Shown in pieces: positions 9,085 to 15,682 of a stretch of DNA of 64,000 nt; positions within the stretch are counted from its first letter, which is position 1; the number at the start of each line of letters is the position of its first letter. The stretch covers positions 120,534 to 184,533 of the forward strand of contig JAQTNE010000002.1 of NCBI GenBank assembly GCA_028713975.1, read 5' to 3'. The notes under the pieces were generated by a model, which saw only the letters and a list, made by a program, of their open reading frames with translations, was not told where the DNA came from and searched no databases. Position numbers and translations under genes: made by a program. This DNA is from Sulfuricella sp. GTDB taxonomy: Bacteria > Pseudomonadota > Gammaproteobacteria > Burkholderiales > Sulfuricellaceae.

Positions 9085-9150
9085 CGTCAACGTGAAGTTG
9101 AAGCGCCTGCGCGGCTCTTCGCGCAGGTCGCCTCGAACGTAGTGTTAGGT
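9085..9150 (-). repeat. attC site of the methyltransferase cassette
   Basis: The GTTAGGT core (9144-9150) is good; the other core (CGTCAAC, 9085-9091) is weakened. The hairpin GCGCCTGCGCG / CGCGCAGGTCGC lies between them. Confidence 0.75.
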
Positions 9151-9166
9151 TTCTGGCTATGCAAAG

Positions 9167-9856
9167 TCATAGCTTCCGCACAAGGGTAAGACCATCAGCG
9201 ACAGGAAGCATCGACATGTCTACGCGGGAGTCTTTGACGATCTTCTCATTGAGTTCCCGAAGCACCGAAATGTCAGCGTCGGTGATTCTCGACCTGAGGT
9301 CGGCATCAAGAACGTTGGGATCAAGGACAGAGCCGAACAGTAGAACGTTGTCAATCGCTATGATTCCGCCGGGACGCAACAAGGAAAGGGATGCTTCGTA
9401 GTAGCGGATGTAGTTGCCCTTGTCGGCATCAATGAACGCGAAGTCGAAGGTGCCGGCTTGGCCGGACGCGATCAAGGTTTCGATGGTATTGAGAGCCGGC
9501 CCAAGCCTGAAGTCGATTCGATCGGCAACTCCGGCTTCCTTCCAGTATTTCTTTCCAATGTTTGCCCAAGCGTCATTGACGTCGCAGGCCACGACAACCC
9601 CATCTTTTGGTAGTGCCAAGGCTACACAAAGTGCGCTATAGCCCGTGTACGTGCCTATCTCAATTGCCTTTCTGGCCCCGAGAGCGCGGACAAGAAACGC
9701 CATGAACTGACCTTGTTCAGGCGGAATCTGCATGATGGCATTGGGATCGCTGTCGGTTTCCTCTCTCAGGCGTCTAAGGACGTCTGACTCACGTAGCGAG
9801 ACAGACAGGATGTAGTCATAAAGCTCTTTGGTGAACCTGATTTCCGACTTATCCAA
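9167..9856 (-). CDS. Class I SAM-dependent O-methyltransferase (integron cassette gene)
   Basis: A 229-residue enzyme of the caffeoyl-CoA/catechol O-methyltransferase family. The SAM-binding motif is AIEIGTYTGYSALCVALALP (near residue 73), followed by VVACDVND and the metal-site segment FDFAFIDADKGNYIRYYE (near residue 137), with IAIDNVL later. It would transfer a methyl group to a hydroxyl on a small molecule; the substrate cannot be told. It is a single-gene cassette bounded by the attC sites at 9085-9150 and 9876-9943. It most likely came by cassette capture, since nothing nearby shares a pathway. Confidence 0.88.
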   Translation of the reverse strand: MDKSEIRFTKELYDYILSVSLRESDVLRRLREETDSDPNAIMQIPPEQGQFMAFLVRALGARKAIEIGTYTGYSALCVALALPKDGVVVACDVNDAWANIGKKYWKEAGVADRIDFRLGPALNTIETLIASGQAGTFDFAFIDADKGNYIRYYEASLSLLRPGGIIAIDNVLLFGSVLDPNVLDADLRSRITDADISVLRELNEKIVKDSRVDMSMLPVADGLTLVRKL

Positions 9857-9875
9857 GGGAATGCTCCGAAAAGAA

Positions 9876-9943
9876 ATCTAACGTGGAGCTAAGGGGCGCG
9901 GAGCGTCCCAGCCCGAAGGGCGAGCTTGAGCGTAGGGTTATGC
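9876..9943 (-). repeat. attC site of the DUF4145 cassette
   Basis: Cores are ATCTAAC (9876-9882) and GTTATGC (9937-9943), 68 bases in all. Its left part shares GTGGAGCTAA with the attC remnant at 12088. Confidence 0.75.
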
Positions 9944-10579
9944 ATCGCCGTCCCTTTTTTCTATAGCGCTCTTCGCGCCATCAGGCAGACTGTCAAACAA
10001 ACTCAACACCTGACGAGGCTGAGAAATCTGGTTATCGACAATTAAGTTTACTAAACCAAAAAGAGCTTGAGCAGTTTGGGGCTGATCTTCAACGCTCATT
10101 TCGCCAGGGTGAACGGCGTTATTTCCAACAACCCTAACAACATCAAGAGCCTGTTGCGCTCGGGGCGGGAGACCATTCTTGACCAATAGTGCAATATCTT
10201 CATTGATGTTTTTCCCTGAGCCACCAAGATGTATAGCTAACTTTTGAACGCAAAGCCGTAGAAGCGCGGCGGCCCCTCTTGGCGAAGCCTCAAGGATTGA
10301 ACGCGCTTCCAAGTAGTCTTTCATGCATTCATCTGGCAGATCTTCATTAGGCATCGGCGCGTTAGCAGCTTTAGGGAAAATCATGAACTGACTGCCAAAA
10401 TCTTGCTCGTTTAACCAGACGGAATCTTTCTTGCAACGGTGGCAACTGGCAGTTAGTATCGGTTTCCAAGCGCCACCACGCGTATACAAGTTTTCCCAGT
10501 ACATTGCAGCGAATGCACCACAGTGAGGACAGGTGAATGCATTCTTATCAAGTTCTGGCGGCTCAAAGTGAGTGGTCAT
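9938..10579 (-). CDS. DUF4145 (HEPN-like) protein with zinc ribbon (integron cassette gene)
   Basis: A 213-residue protein. The N-terminus has a zinc-ribbon-like pair, TCPHCGAFA (near residue 17) and SCHRCKK (near residue 46). The C-terminal half matches DUF4145, seen in YLEARSILEASPRGAAALLR and RVVGNNAVHPGE (near residue 150), the R...H signature of the HEPN fold. DUF4145 domains occur in restriction and defence loci and as single genes; many HEPN proteins are ribonucleases. The function is unknown. It sits next to another HEPN-like cassette. Confidence 0.8.
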   Translation of the reverse strand: MTTHFEPPELDKNAFTCPHCGAFAAMYWENLYTRGGAWKPILTASCHRCKKDSVWLNEQDFGSQFMIFPKAANAPMPNEDLPDECMKDYLEARSILEASPRGAAALLRLCVQKLAIHLGGSGKNINEDIALLVKNGLPPRAQQALDVVRVVGNNAVHPGEMSVEDQPQTAQALFGLVNLIVDNQISQPRQVLSLFDSLPDGAKSAIEKRDGDA

Positions 10580-10597
10580 GGCAATCTCTCATTGAAT

Positions 10598-10666
10598 GCA
10601 TAACGTTCAAAATCACCGGCCTTGCGCGGCTTTTCGCGCAAGGTCCGGTGCATTGTAGGGTTGGGC
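10598..10666 (-). repeat. attC site of the HEPN-like cassette
   Basis: Cores are GCATAAC (10598-10604) and GTTGGGC (10660-10666). The hairpin ACCGGCCTTGCGCG / CGCGCAAGGTCCGGT makes a long stem typical of attC. The gene's stop at 10613 lies inside the site. Confidence 0.85.
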
Positions 10667-11371
10667 ATCATTTTCAGCGAATAGCGCGTTGAAGTTTAGA
10701 AGGCCTACCAATTTTTCTATCGCTGATACCTGCACCTGAACGAAATCTAGTTGAGAAATGAAGCTCGACGTATTCTGCTTTACCCAATCTGGAACTGCGG
10801 GAGCCTCTGTAAGATATCTACTCGCCTCAGCCTTAGCTTGATCTTGGGTAAGAAGTGGCTTCAAAAGTCCGACTTCTTCCAAGTGCTTGGCAATGAGAGG
10901 GCCGACCGTCTCTTCGCACTTGGCAATAATCTCAATTAGGTAATTACCGAAAGCGGGAAATGACTTCCTTCCATTTCGGTCAAACACCTTTGCGGGGGCA
11001 ACGACAAGAAGACGGTCTTCATATACATGCGCCGCCGAGCATATATCTAGCCCGCGATGAACGATGCTGTTCCGGAGTTCACGAATGTAGTCGTAATTGC
11101 CCTTTCCATCTGGAAATGCTTCGACGGAAAGGGCAGCGTTTAGCTGTTCTTTGAACCGCGTACTGAATTCGTAGCTCGGCTCACACAACAATTCAGTGGT
11201 GGAAACAAGGGCGACAAAATACTCGGAGTAATACTGACGTAGCTCCTTCTGTTGCTCTGGAGACAATGGGCATCGGAGTCCAAGCGCGTTCTTGATCGCG
11301 AGATTCTTTGACTCGAAGTACCACTCAAGTGCCGAGCGCAACTCAGAGTGTCGGATTGCTGTAGCAGTCAT
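10613..11371 (-). CDS. Unknown protein with HEPN-type motif (integron cassette gene)
   Basis: A 252-residue soluble protein that I cannot assign to a named family. The segment YIRELRNSIVHRG (near residue 96) has the R-N-x3-H form of the HEPN catalytic motif, embedded in an all-helical region. This suggests a HEPN-fold protein, perhaps an RNase or a toxin-like effector. The last ~12 residues (DLARKAAQGR) are encoded by the attC hairpin. It has one gene per cassette and no obvious partner in the cassette, though the next cassette downstream also encodes a HEPN-like protein. Confidence 0.72.
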   Translation of the reverse strand: MTATAIRHSELRSALEWYFESKNLAIKNALGLRCPLSPEQQKELRQYYSEYFVALVSTTELLCEPSYEFSTRFKEQLNAALSVEAFPDGKGNYDYIRELRNSIVHRGLDICSAAHVYEDRLLVVAPAKVFDRNGRKSFPAFGNYLIEIIAKCEETVGPLIAKHLEEVGLLKPLLTQDQAKAEASRYLTEAPAVPDWVKQNTSSFISQLDFVQVQVSAIEKLVGLLNFNALFAENDAQPYNAPDLARKAAQGR

Positions 11372-11374
11372 GAT

Positions 11375-11438
11375 GCCTAACGTTCAAATTGAGGGGCAGC
11401 CCGCTTCTGGGCTGTCCCGCTCGAATGCAGGGTTAGGC
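11375..11438 (-). repeat. attC site of the higBA cassette
   Basis: Both cores fit the consensus: GCCTAAC (11375-11381) and GTTAGGC (11432-11438), with the hairpin GGGGCAGCCCG / GGGCTGTCCC between. This is the clearest attC of the array. Confidence 0.92.
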
Positions 11439-11735
11439 ATGTGCGAAAGAATGCACATCAACAAGACGCTTGCCCATAGCCATTTCTGCGGTTTTTAGAT
11501 CGTAAGATGCCTGCAGGTTGAGCCAGTATTGCGGCGACTGGTCAAAAGCGCGACCGAACAGTAACGCCAGTTCCGCTGTTACTGGACGCGCTCCTTTAAG
11601 TACGTGCGAAATCCGCATGGGTGACACCCCGATAGCACGTGCGAACTCGGCCTGCGAGATGCCCATTTCTCCTAATATTTCACCCAAAAAATCCCCAGGA
11701 TGAATTGCAGGTAATCCATGTTTGACCATATTCAT
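11433..11735 (-). CDS. higA: HigA family antitoxin (integron cassette gene)
   Basis: A 100-residue XRE-type HTH antitoxin. Its sequence follows the HigA pattern: HPGDFLGEILGEMGISQAEF, the helix-turn-helix ARAIGVSPMRISHVLKGARPV, and the tail SPQYWLNLQASYDLKTAE. It neutralises the HigB-type toxin encoded 6 bases upstream and should repress the cassette's own promoter. The toxin-first order is the usual one for HigBA. The stop codon lies just inside the attC. Confidence 0.92.
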   Translation of the reverse strand: MNMVKHGLPAIHPGDFLGEILGEMGISQAEFARAIGVSPMRISHVLKGARPVTAELALLFGRAFDQSPQYWLNLQASYDLKTAEMAMGKRLVDVHSFAHA

Positions 11736-11741
11736 TTCTCC

Positions 11742-12023
11742 TCAATGGTAATCGACAATTTCAACGTCGTAAGCATCGCCGTTGTCAAAGCGAAAACATA
11801 CGCGCCACTGGTCGTTAATACGGATGCTCCACTGTCCTGCGCGATCATGAAGCAGAGGTTCCAGCCTGTTGGAAGGTGGAAGGCGCAAATCCTCGATGCG
11901 CGTAGCTCCATCCAACTGCATCAATCGCATCGCCGCACGCTTGAGAATATCTGGAGGTAACCGGCGCGCTTTACCCGTAGCAAAGAAGCGTTCTGTTTCG
12001 GGATTGGCAAAGGTTTGAATCAT
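11742..12023 (-). CDS. higB: HigB family toxin (RelE superfamily, integron cassette gene)
   Basis: A 93-residue RelE-superfamily mRNA interferase. The start at 12023 gives the family N-terminus MIQTFANPETERFFATG; the ATG at 12059 would lie on the -35 element and is rejected. The core HDRAGQWSIRINDQWRVCFRF and the C-terminal VEIVDYH carry the residues conserved in HigB. A near-ideal promoter and a 25-base palindrome lie directly upstream, so this cassette can be expressed without the integron promoter. Confidence 0.92.
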   Translation of the reverse strand: MIQTFANPETERFFATGKARRLPPDILKRAAMRLMQLDGATRIEDLRLPPSNRLEPLLHDRAGQWSIRINDQWRVCFRFDNGDAYDVEIVDYH

Positions 12024-12029
12024 GGTATA

Positions 12030-12059
12030 AATAATAAACAAATTGTTTATTATTGTCAA
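12030..12059 (-). promoter_or_regulatory. Promoter and operator of the higBA cassette
   Basis: On the minus strand TTGACA (12059-12054) and TATTAT (12036-12031) are separated by exactly 17 bases. A 25-base perfect palindrome (12030-12054; AATAATAAACAA, centre, TTGTTTATTATT) covers the spacer and the -10 element, the expected position for HigA repression. Confidence 0.85.
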
Positions 12060-12087
12060 GGCAGCCGACAGTTCCGGTGGTTGTGAT

Positions 12088-12130
12088 GCCTAACGTGGAG
12101 CTAACCCGACTGCGCACAGCACGTGCGCAG
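12088..12130 (-). repeat. attC remnant cut by a palindrome
   Basis: GCCTAAC (12088-12094) is followed by GTGGAGCTAA, as in the attC at 9876, and by a short hairpin GCGCA...TGCGC. The second core is missing: the sequence passes straight into the 57-base palindrome at 12131. Confidence 0.75.
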
Positions 12131-12187
12131 CACGGGGTCAAGTCTTGCATTCCAACATTATGTTGGAATGCAAGACTTGACCCCGTG
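12131..12187. repeat. 57-base perfect palindrome (REP-like element)
   Basis: Two 28-base arms around one central base are exact inverse complements; the outer part reads CACGGGGTCAAGTCTTGC. A half copy is at 8445-8466. Such elements are often spread by REP-associated tyrosine transposases; none is encoded in this window. Its insertion here ended a cassette ORF and removed half of an attC. Confidence 0.85.
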
Positions 12188-12253
12188 ACTTTCGCAATTG
12201 ACGCACGAGTACTTTTCAACTGGAAGCCGATTGATGCCGCCCATGGACTTCAT
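12158..12253 (-). pseudogene. Cassette ORF broken by the palindrome
   Basis: From ATG at 12253 (Shine-Dalgarno GAGGAG 6 bases upstream) a frame encodes 31 residues: MKSMGGINRLPVEKYSCVNC and then residues read from the palindrome, which supplies the stop at 12158. The good ribosome-binding site and the position in a cassette slot suggest the original gene lost its 3' part when the palindrome arrived. The intact product cannot be identified. Confidence 0.6.
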
Positions 12254-12268
12254 ATTTTCTCCTCATAT

Positions 12269-12334
12269 GCATAATGTAGAAGTGAGCGGCCTGCGCGGCT
12301 TTTCGCGCAGGTTCGCTCGACTGCCGGGTTGGGC
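12269..12334 (-). repeat. attC site of the 182-residue unknown cassette
   Basis: The core GTTGGGC (12328-12334) is good; the other is GCATAAT (12269-12275), one base off. The hairpin AGCGGCCTGCGCG / CGCGCAGGTTCGCT lies between. Confidence 0.8.
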
Positions 12335-12407
12335 GTCATGTCGTTACCTAGAACACGACCTGTATTCACGCCCCGTGCGGCTTCCTAAGTGTTGAGGGAC
12401 AAGTGAC

Positions 12408-12956
12408 CTACGCACTTGCTGCTATGTATTGTTCGAGATAGTTCAGTTTCGTCTCCGCAAAGGAGCGGATATCGGGCATCGTATGCCCCGGATCCTGTGC
12501 ATCCCAGTAGTTCTTTGGCATGGATAATTCATACTTAAGCAATTCCGCGTAGCTCTGGGCGGGTGATTTCCCCTCGCTCTGAATATTTTTCCAGGCTTCC
12601 TGGAGCTGGTTGTGTCCAGTCTCCAATGCGTCTTGTGACTGCATGAACTCGGGGAGTGACATACATGCGGTATGTATATTATCAGCGTACCCATTGGCGT
12701 ACTTGGCACCAAACGCTGGATCATCAACGATCTGTTCCAGCATATGTTTGACCCCAACGGGAAGAGTGTCGGATTGTGCTGCATTTGTCATTTGCTGTTC
12801 GCCGGCGAGCTTAGATTGCGCTGCGCTGCTAATGCTTACGTTGGAGTCCGATGGCAAGAAAGTACCTCGGCTGCCATCTTGTTTGGTTGAGACAATGCTG
12901 CGCGTGGTCATTGCCTGCACTTGGGAAAATAATCCTGCATTGATTGAGCCAATCAT
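12408..12956 (-). CDS. Unknown protein A (integron cassette gene)
   Basis: A 182-residue protein with no family I recognise. It has a polar, Ser/Ala-rich N-terminal third (including SNVSISSAAQSKLAGEQQ) and a more helical C-terminal part rich in acidic and aromatic residues (SYAELLKYELSMPKNYW). There is no signal peptide or membrane helix. Shine-Dalgarno GGAG lies 8 bases before the ATG. The layout, with a disordered-looking N-terminus beginning MI, a helical C-terminal part and the ending ASA, is like that of the cassette protein at 13731-14222. The 229-base leader upstream (12957-13185) may hold its promoter. Confidence 0.7.
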   Translation of the reverse strand: MIGSINAGLFSQVQAMTTRSIVSTKQDGSRGTFLPSDSNVSISSAAQSKLAGEQQMTNAAQSDTLPVGVKHMLEQIVDDPAFGAKYANGYADNIHTACMSLPEFMQSQDALETGHNQLQEAWKNIQSEGKSPAQSYAELLKYELSMPKNYWDAQDPGHTMPDIRSFAETKLNYLEQYIAASA

Positions 12957-13185
12957 TTTGCTATCTCCAGAATATGCTTCCCTCCTTGGGATATGGGAAC
13001 CCTCGGCGAATCCCGTGACTCATGCATGACTAAGCACATTCTGTGCCAACAATATGACTGGTGAATACATCGAAATGTCGGCAATTTTTCAAAGAATGCG
13101 GCAGTAGGTCGCCGGTGCAACGGCAAGAGTTGCCACAGTATACTCATGGTTGGGAACGTAGGTGATCGCCATTTGCCAGTATGAC

Positions 13186-13241
13186 GCCCAACGTTCAAGG
13201 TAACCGGCGCTCCGCCGGCTTTTTGGCGGAGCGTCTTAGGC
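13186..13241 (-). repeat. attC site of the NTF2-like cassette
   Basis: Cores are GCCCAAC (13186-13192, full match) and CTTAGGC (13235-13241, one base off). The hairpin CGGCGCTCCGCCGGC / TTGGCGGAGCG lies between. The gene's stop at 13236 is inside the site. Confidence 0.82.
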
Positions 13242-13637
13242 CGGATAGGGGGAGAACTGATCCGCCACCGCCCACCACTTGCCATTTTCTGTGACGAAGA
13301 AAAACATGTCTCGCCCTCCCATGTTGATTGTTTGTCCTCCCATCTCAAAGGACATGTCGAAGTAGTAGGCCACGACAGCAGAATTGCCATAGACGTGGAT
13401 TACCGGATCAACTTCCTCCCAGCGGTGAATGCGGGCAGCAGTGGAGAAACCTTTCCACCCCGCGATGCAAGCAGCACCGCCATCGAGGCGATTTCGGTCA
13501 GTCGCGGTGATGGCTACCATATCTCGATGGAAAAATTTTCCAAGATCATCGGGGTTGCCCTTTGTCCAGGCGTCATTCATCGCACGCACTGTTGCCCAGA
13601 TTTCTTGTTTCAGTGGGTCGTTGAAATTGAAGGTCAT
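13236..13637 (-). CDS. NTF2-like (SnoaL/DUF4440-type) protein (integron cassette gene)
   Basis: A 133-residue protein of the nuclear transport factor 2-like fold. The pattern WATVRAMNDAWTKGNPDDL, FFHRDMVAI, a central GWKGF and C-terminal RDMFFFVTENGKWWAVADQF is typical of SnoaL/DUF4440 domains. Such domains bind or act on small molecules, or serve as stand-alone folds of unknown role. The start at 13637 follows GGGAG 6 bases upstream; the ATG at 13685 would lie inside the neighbouring attC and is rejected. Confidence 0.82.
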   Translation of the reverse strand: MTFNFNDPLKQEIWATVRAMNDAWTKGNPDDLGKFFHRDMVAITATDRNRLDGGAACIAGWKGFSTAARIHRWEEVDPVIHVYGNSAVVAYYFDMSFEMGGQTINMGGRDMFFFVTENGKWWAVADQFSPYPA

Positions 13638-13666
13638 GAAAACTCCCTGTGTGTGATTATGGAAAG

Positions 13667-13736
13667 GCTTAACGTCTGAATTCACCGGCCTTGCGCGGCT
13701 TTATGCGCAGCGTCCGTGTTGACTGCCGGGTTAGGC
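13667..13736 (-). repeat. attC site of the first (attI-proximal) cassette
   Basis: Both cores fit: GCTTAAC (13667-13673) and GTTAGGC (13730-13736), 70 bases in all, with the hairpin CACCGGCCTTGCGCG / ATGCGCAGCGTCCGTG. Confidence 0.9.
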
Positions 13737-14222
13737 AGAGGCGGCTGATTCATGCAACGACGCTAAATTACTAAGAAGATTTAGCATTCTTTGGTCATTT
13801 TTTACGAATGCAGTATCGCCGTTCTTTTCATGAATTTTTAATTGCACGTCCCACTGCGCAATAAAATCTCTCGGTGTGTCAGGGTTTCCAGAACGCCCGG
13901 TAAGAGTTTTGTCATATTGCGGGCCGAGTTCAGACTGGAAAGAAAGTAGCGCGTGATCTTGGAAAGAAATAGCCCCAGATTGATAGAGATCATGGCTCAT
14001 TGCGGCCATCTCTCGTGGCGACATATTTTGAACGTCGTATTTTTTTGCAACATCGGCAAGAGATGTTGCCATTGCAAGATTAACCACCGCAGAATTGATC
14101 GTAGTGGTTTCAGCCCCTGCGCCAGATGGCGGCAGATTATTGCCACTTTTGTTTCCTTTTGCGGCAGATATTGCCGTAAGGGTCGATGTATATGAACTTT
14201 GCTGTGTAGCAGCAGTAATCAT
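13731..14222 (-). CDS. Unknown protein B (first integron cassette gene)
   Basis: A 163-residue protein without a recognised family. The start at 14222 (MITAATQQSS) follows GGAGG 7 bases upstream; the ATG at 14267 is too close to the attI core. The N-terminal third is Ser/Thr/Gly-rich. The rest is helical, with NMSPREMAAMSHDLYQSGAI and HALLSFQSELGPQY. There is no signal peptide or membrane helix. As the newest cassette beside attI it should be the best expressed from the integron promoter. Confidence 0.72.
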   Translation of the reverse strand: MITAATQQSSYTSTLTAISAAKGNKSGNNLPPSGAGAETTTINSAVVNLAMATSLADVAKKYDVQNMSPREMAAMSHDLYQSGAISFQDHALLSFQSELGPQYDKTLTGRSGNPDTPRDFIAQWDVQLKIHEKNGDTAFVKNDQRMLNLLSNLASLHESAASA

Positions 14223-14271
14223 TTTCAGTCCTCCTCGATGGGTTTCGAGCTGTAATGACAGCAACAAATAT

Positions 14272-14278
14272 GCCTAAC
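14272..14278 (-). other. attI recombination core of the integron
   Basis: GCCTAAC on the plus strand (GTTAGGC on the minus strand) marks the boundary between the first cassette and the integrase side. No hairpin partner lies to its right, as expected for attI rather than attC. The flanking 14279-14325 should hold the rest of attI and the leftward cassette promoter; I could not assign the latter firmly. Confidence 0.78.
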
Positions 14279-14325
14279 GTTAAGTAGACACCCTAAAAAG
14301 TGCCAGCAAAAGCACCTTCGAGGTG

Positions 14326-14331
14326 TATAAT
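14326..14331 (+). promoter_or_regulatory. -10 element of the integrase promoter
   Basis: A perfect TATAAT lies 45 bases before the integrase start at 14377. The -35 region (around 14301-14308) is weak. Transcription would begin near 14338, which rules out the ATG at 14323 as a start codon. Confidence 0.6.
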
Positions 14332-14376
14332 CTGGCATCCGTGGTGCAACGCCCTGTTTTGATTGAGGATGAAATT

Positions 14377-15372
14377 ATGGCGCCCCCTAATTTGCCCGAC
14401 AAAAGCACCACCGCAAAACCTCCCAAGTTGCTCGATCAAGTCCGCGCCAAGTTGCGCGTAAAGCACTACAGCATTCGCACCGAGCAAACTTATCTGGATT
14501 GGATTAAACGCTATATTTTCTTTTATGACAAGCGGCATCCGAAAGATATGGGAGCTGCGGAGGTGGAAGGCTTTCTGACGCATTTGGCGGTAGCAGGCAA
14601 GGTGGCGGCTTCCACCCAGAATCAGGCCAAATCTGCCCTGTTGTTTCTTTACCGCGAGGTGCTGGAAATTGAATTGCCTTGGCTGGATAACGTAATCCAG
14701 GCAAAGGTTCCGAAGCGCTTGCCGGTCGTGCTGACTGTCAGCGAAGTGCAGGCCGTATTGTCCCGCCTTTCCGGTACGCATGGTTTGGTCGCGAGCTTGC
14801 TCTATGGCACGGGAATGCGCTTGATGGAAGCGATACGGCTGCGGGTCAAGGATGTGGAGTTTTCGCGCCGTGAAATTATTGTGCGTGAAGGCAAGGGGTT
14901 CAAGGATCGGGTGACGATGTTGCCGGAGGCGGTAATCGAGCCACTCAAGGCGCATCTGGCCAAAGTCAAAATACTGCATGACGAAGATTTGGCGCAGGGT
15001 TTCGGTGAGGTGTATTTGCCGTTTGCGCTGGATAAAAAATATCCGAATGCAGGGCGCGAATGGGGTTGGCAATATTGTTTTCCATCCAGGAACTTGTCGG
15101 TTGATCCGCGTTCCGGCAAAACCCGCCGCCATCATGTCGATGAAAAAGGCTTGCAGCGCGCCATCAAGCAAGCAGTGCGCGACCTGGGCCTGGTTAAACC
15201 GGCCACGCCGCACACTTTGCGCCATTCTTTCGCCACCCATTTGTTGCAGTCGGGCTATGACATCCGCACGGTGCAGGAACTGCTCGGCCATTCGGATGTT
15301 TCTACCACGATGATTTATATCCATGTGCTGAACAAGGGCGGCAAGGGCGTGGTCAGTCCGTTGGACAGGTAA
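14377..15372 (+). CDS. intI: Integron integrase (IntI-type tyrosine recombinase)
   Basis: A 331-residue tyrosine recombinase. Catalytic residues are R148 (GTGMRLME), K173, H279 and R282 ([13 protein letters not shown]), H305 (LLGHSD) and Y314. The extra IntI-specific segment is present at about residues 213-237 ([19 protein letters not shown]), which separates integron integrases from XerC/D. The start at 14377 follows GAGGA and the TATAAT box. The gene points away from the cassette array, the normal integron layout. All key residues are intact, so it is probably active. Confidence 0.95.
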   Translation: MAPPNLPDKSTTAKPPKLLDQVRAKLRVKHYSIRTEQTYLDWIKRYIFFYDKRHPKDMGAAEVEGFLTHLAVAGKVAASTQNQAKSALLFLYREVLEIELPWLDNVIQAKVPKRLPVVLTVSEVQAVLSRLSGTHGLVASLLYGTGMRLMEAIRLRVKDVEFSRREIIVREGKGFKDRVTMLPEAVIEPLKAHLAKVKILHDEDLAQGFGEVYLPFALDKKYPNAGREWGWQYCFPSRNLSVDPRSGKTRRHHVDEKGLQRAIKQAVRDLGLVKPATPHTLRHSFATHLLQSGYDIRTVQELLGHSDVSTTMIYIHVLNKGGKGVVSPLDR

Positions 15373-15449
15373 GGAGAACGGGGCGCCGCCCTCTTCCCCG
15401 CCCTCCAGGAACATCCTATTGCGCGATTTTAACAGGGGAATCCGAAGTC

Positions 15450-15659
15450 ATGACCGATGATCGTCTCGTCAATATCGAAATCAAGCTCACCCAGCAGGAG
15501 GATGCTGTCGAGGAGTTGAACAAGGTAATTTGCGCACAGCAGAAAAGGGTGGAGCAACTGGAGGCGATCTGCGCCGCCCTGATCGACCACGTTAAAGGCC
15601 TGTCGGAAGCGGCAGGCGAAGGGAGCAATGCCCGGAACGAAACGCCGCCGCATTATTAG
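15450..15659 (+). CDS. slyX: SlyX family protein
   Basis: A 69-residue, almost wholly coiled-coil protein (residues 6-52). It carries the SlyX pattern: a DDRLVNIEIKLTQQEDAVEELN start and a proline-tyrosine end (ETPPHY). Its function is unknown in all species. The gene stands alone between the integron and nnrS, and probably marks the chromosomal flank of the integron on the integrase side. Confidence 0.88.
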   Translation: MTDDRLVNIEIKLTQQEDAVEELNKVICAQQKRVEQLEAICAALIDHVKGLSEAAGEGSNARNETPPHY

Positions 15660-15682
15660 GCGGCGATGCTCCGGGTGGCACG

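Noticed and set aside
11971-12219. 82-residue minus-strand frame across the palindrome
   Set aside because: It runs through the higBA promoter, the attC remnant and the palindrome in a frame different from the one with a Shine-Dalgarno.
8373-13736. Hairpins in 8.4-13.7 kb as ordinary terminators or as a CRISPR array
   Set aside because: They are unequal in sequence, lie at the end of each gene, lack T runs and have recombination cores at both ends, which fits attC and not terminators or direct CRISPR repeats.
14323-14376. Upstream ATG for the integrase
   Set aside because: It overlaps the TATAAT element, so it would not be in the mRNA; ATG at 14377 has a Shine-Dalgarno sequence.
14293-15414. 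373-residue minus-strand frame opposite the integrase
   Set aside because: The plus-strand frame has all tyrosine recombinase residues; the minus frame has none of any family and crosses the integrase promoter.
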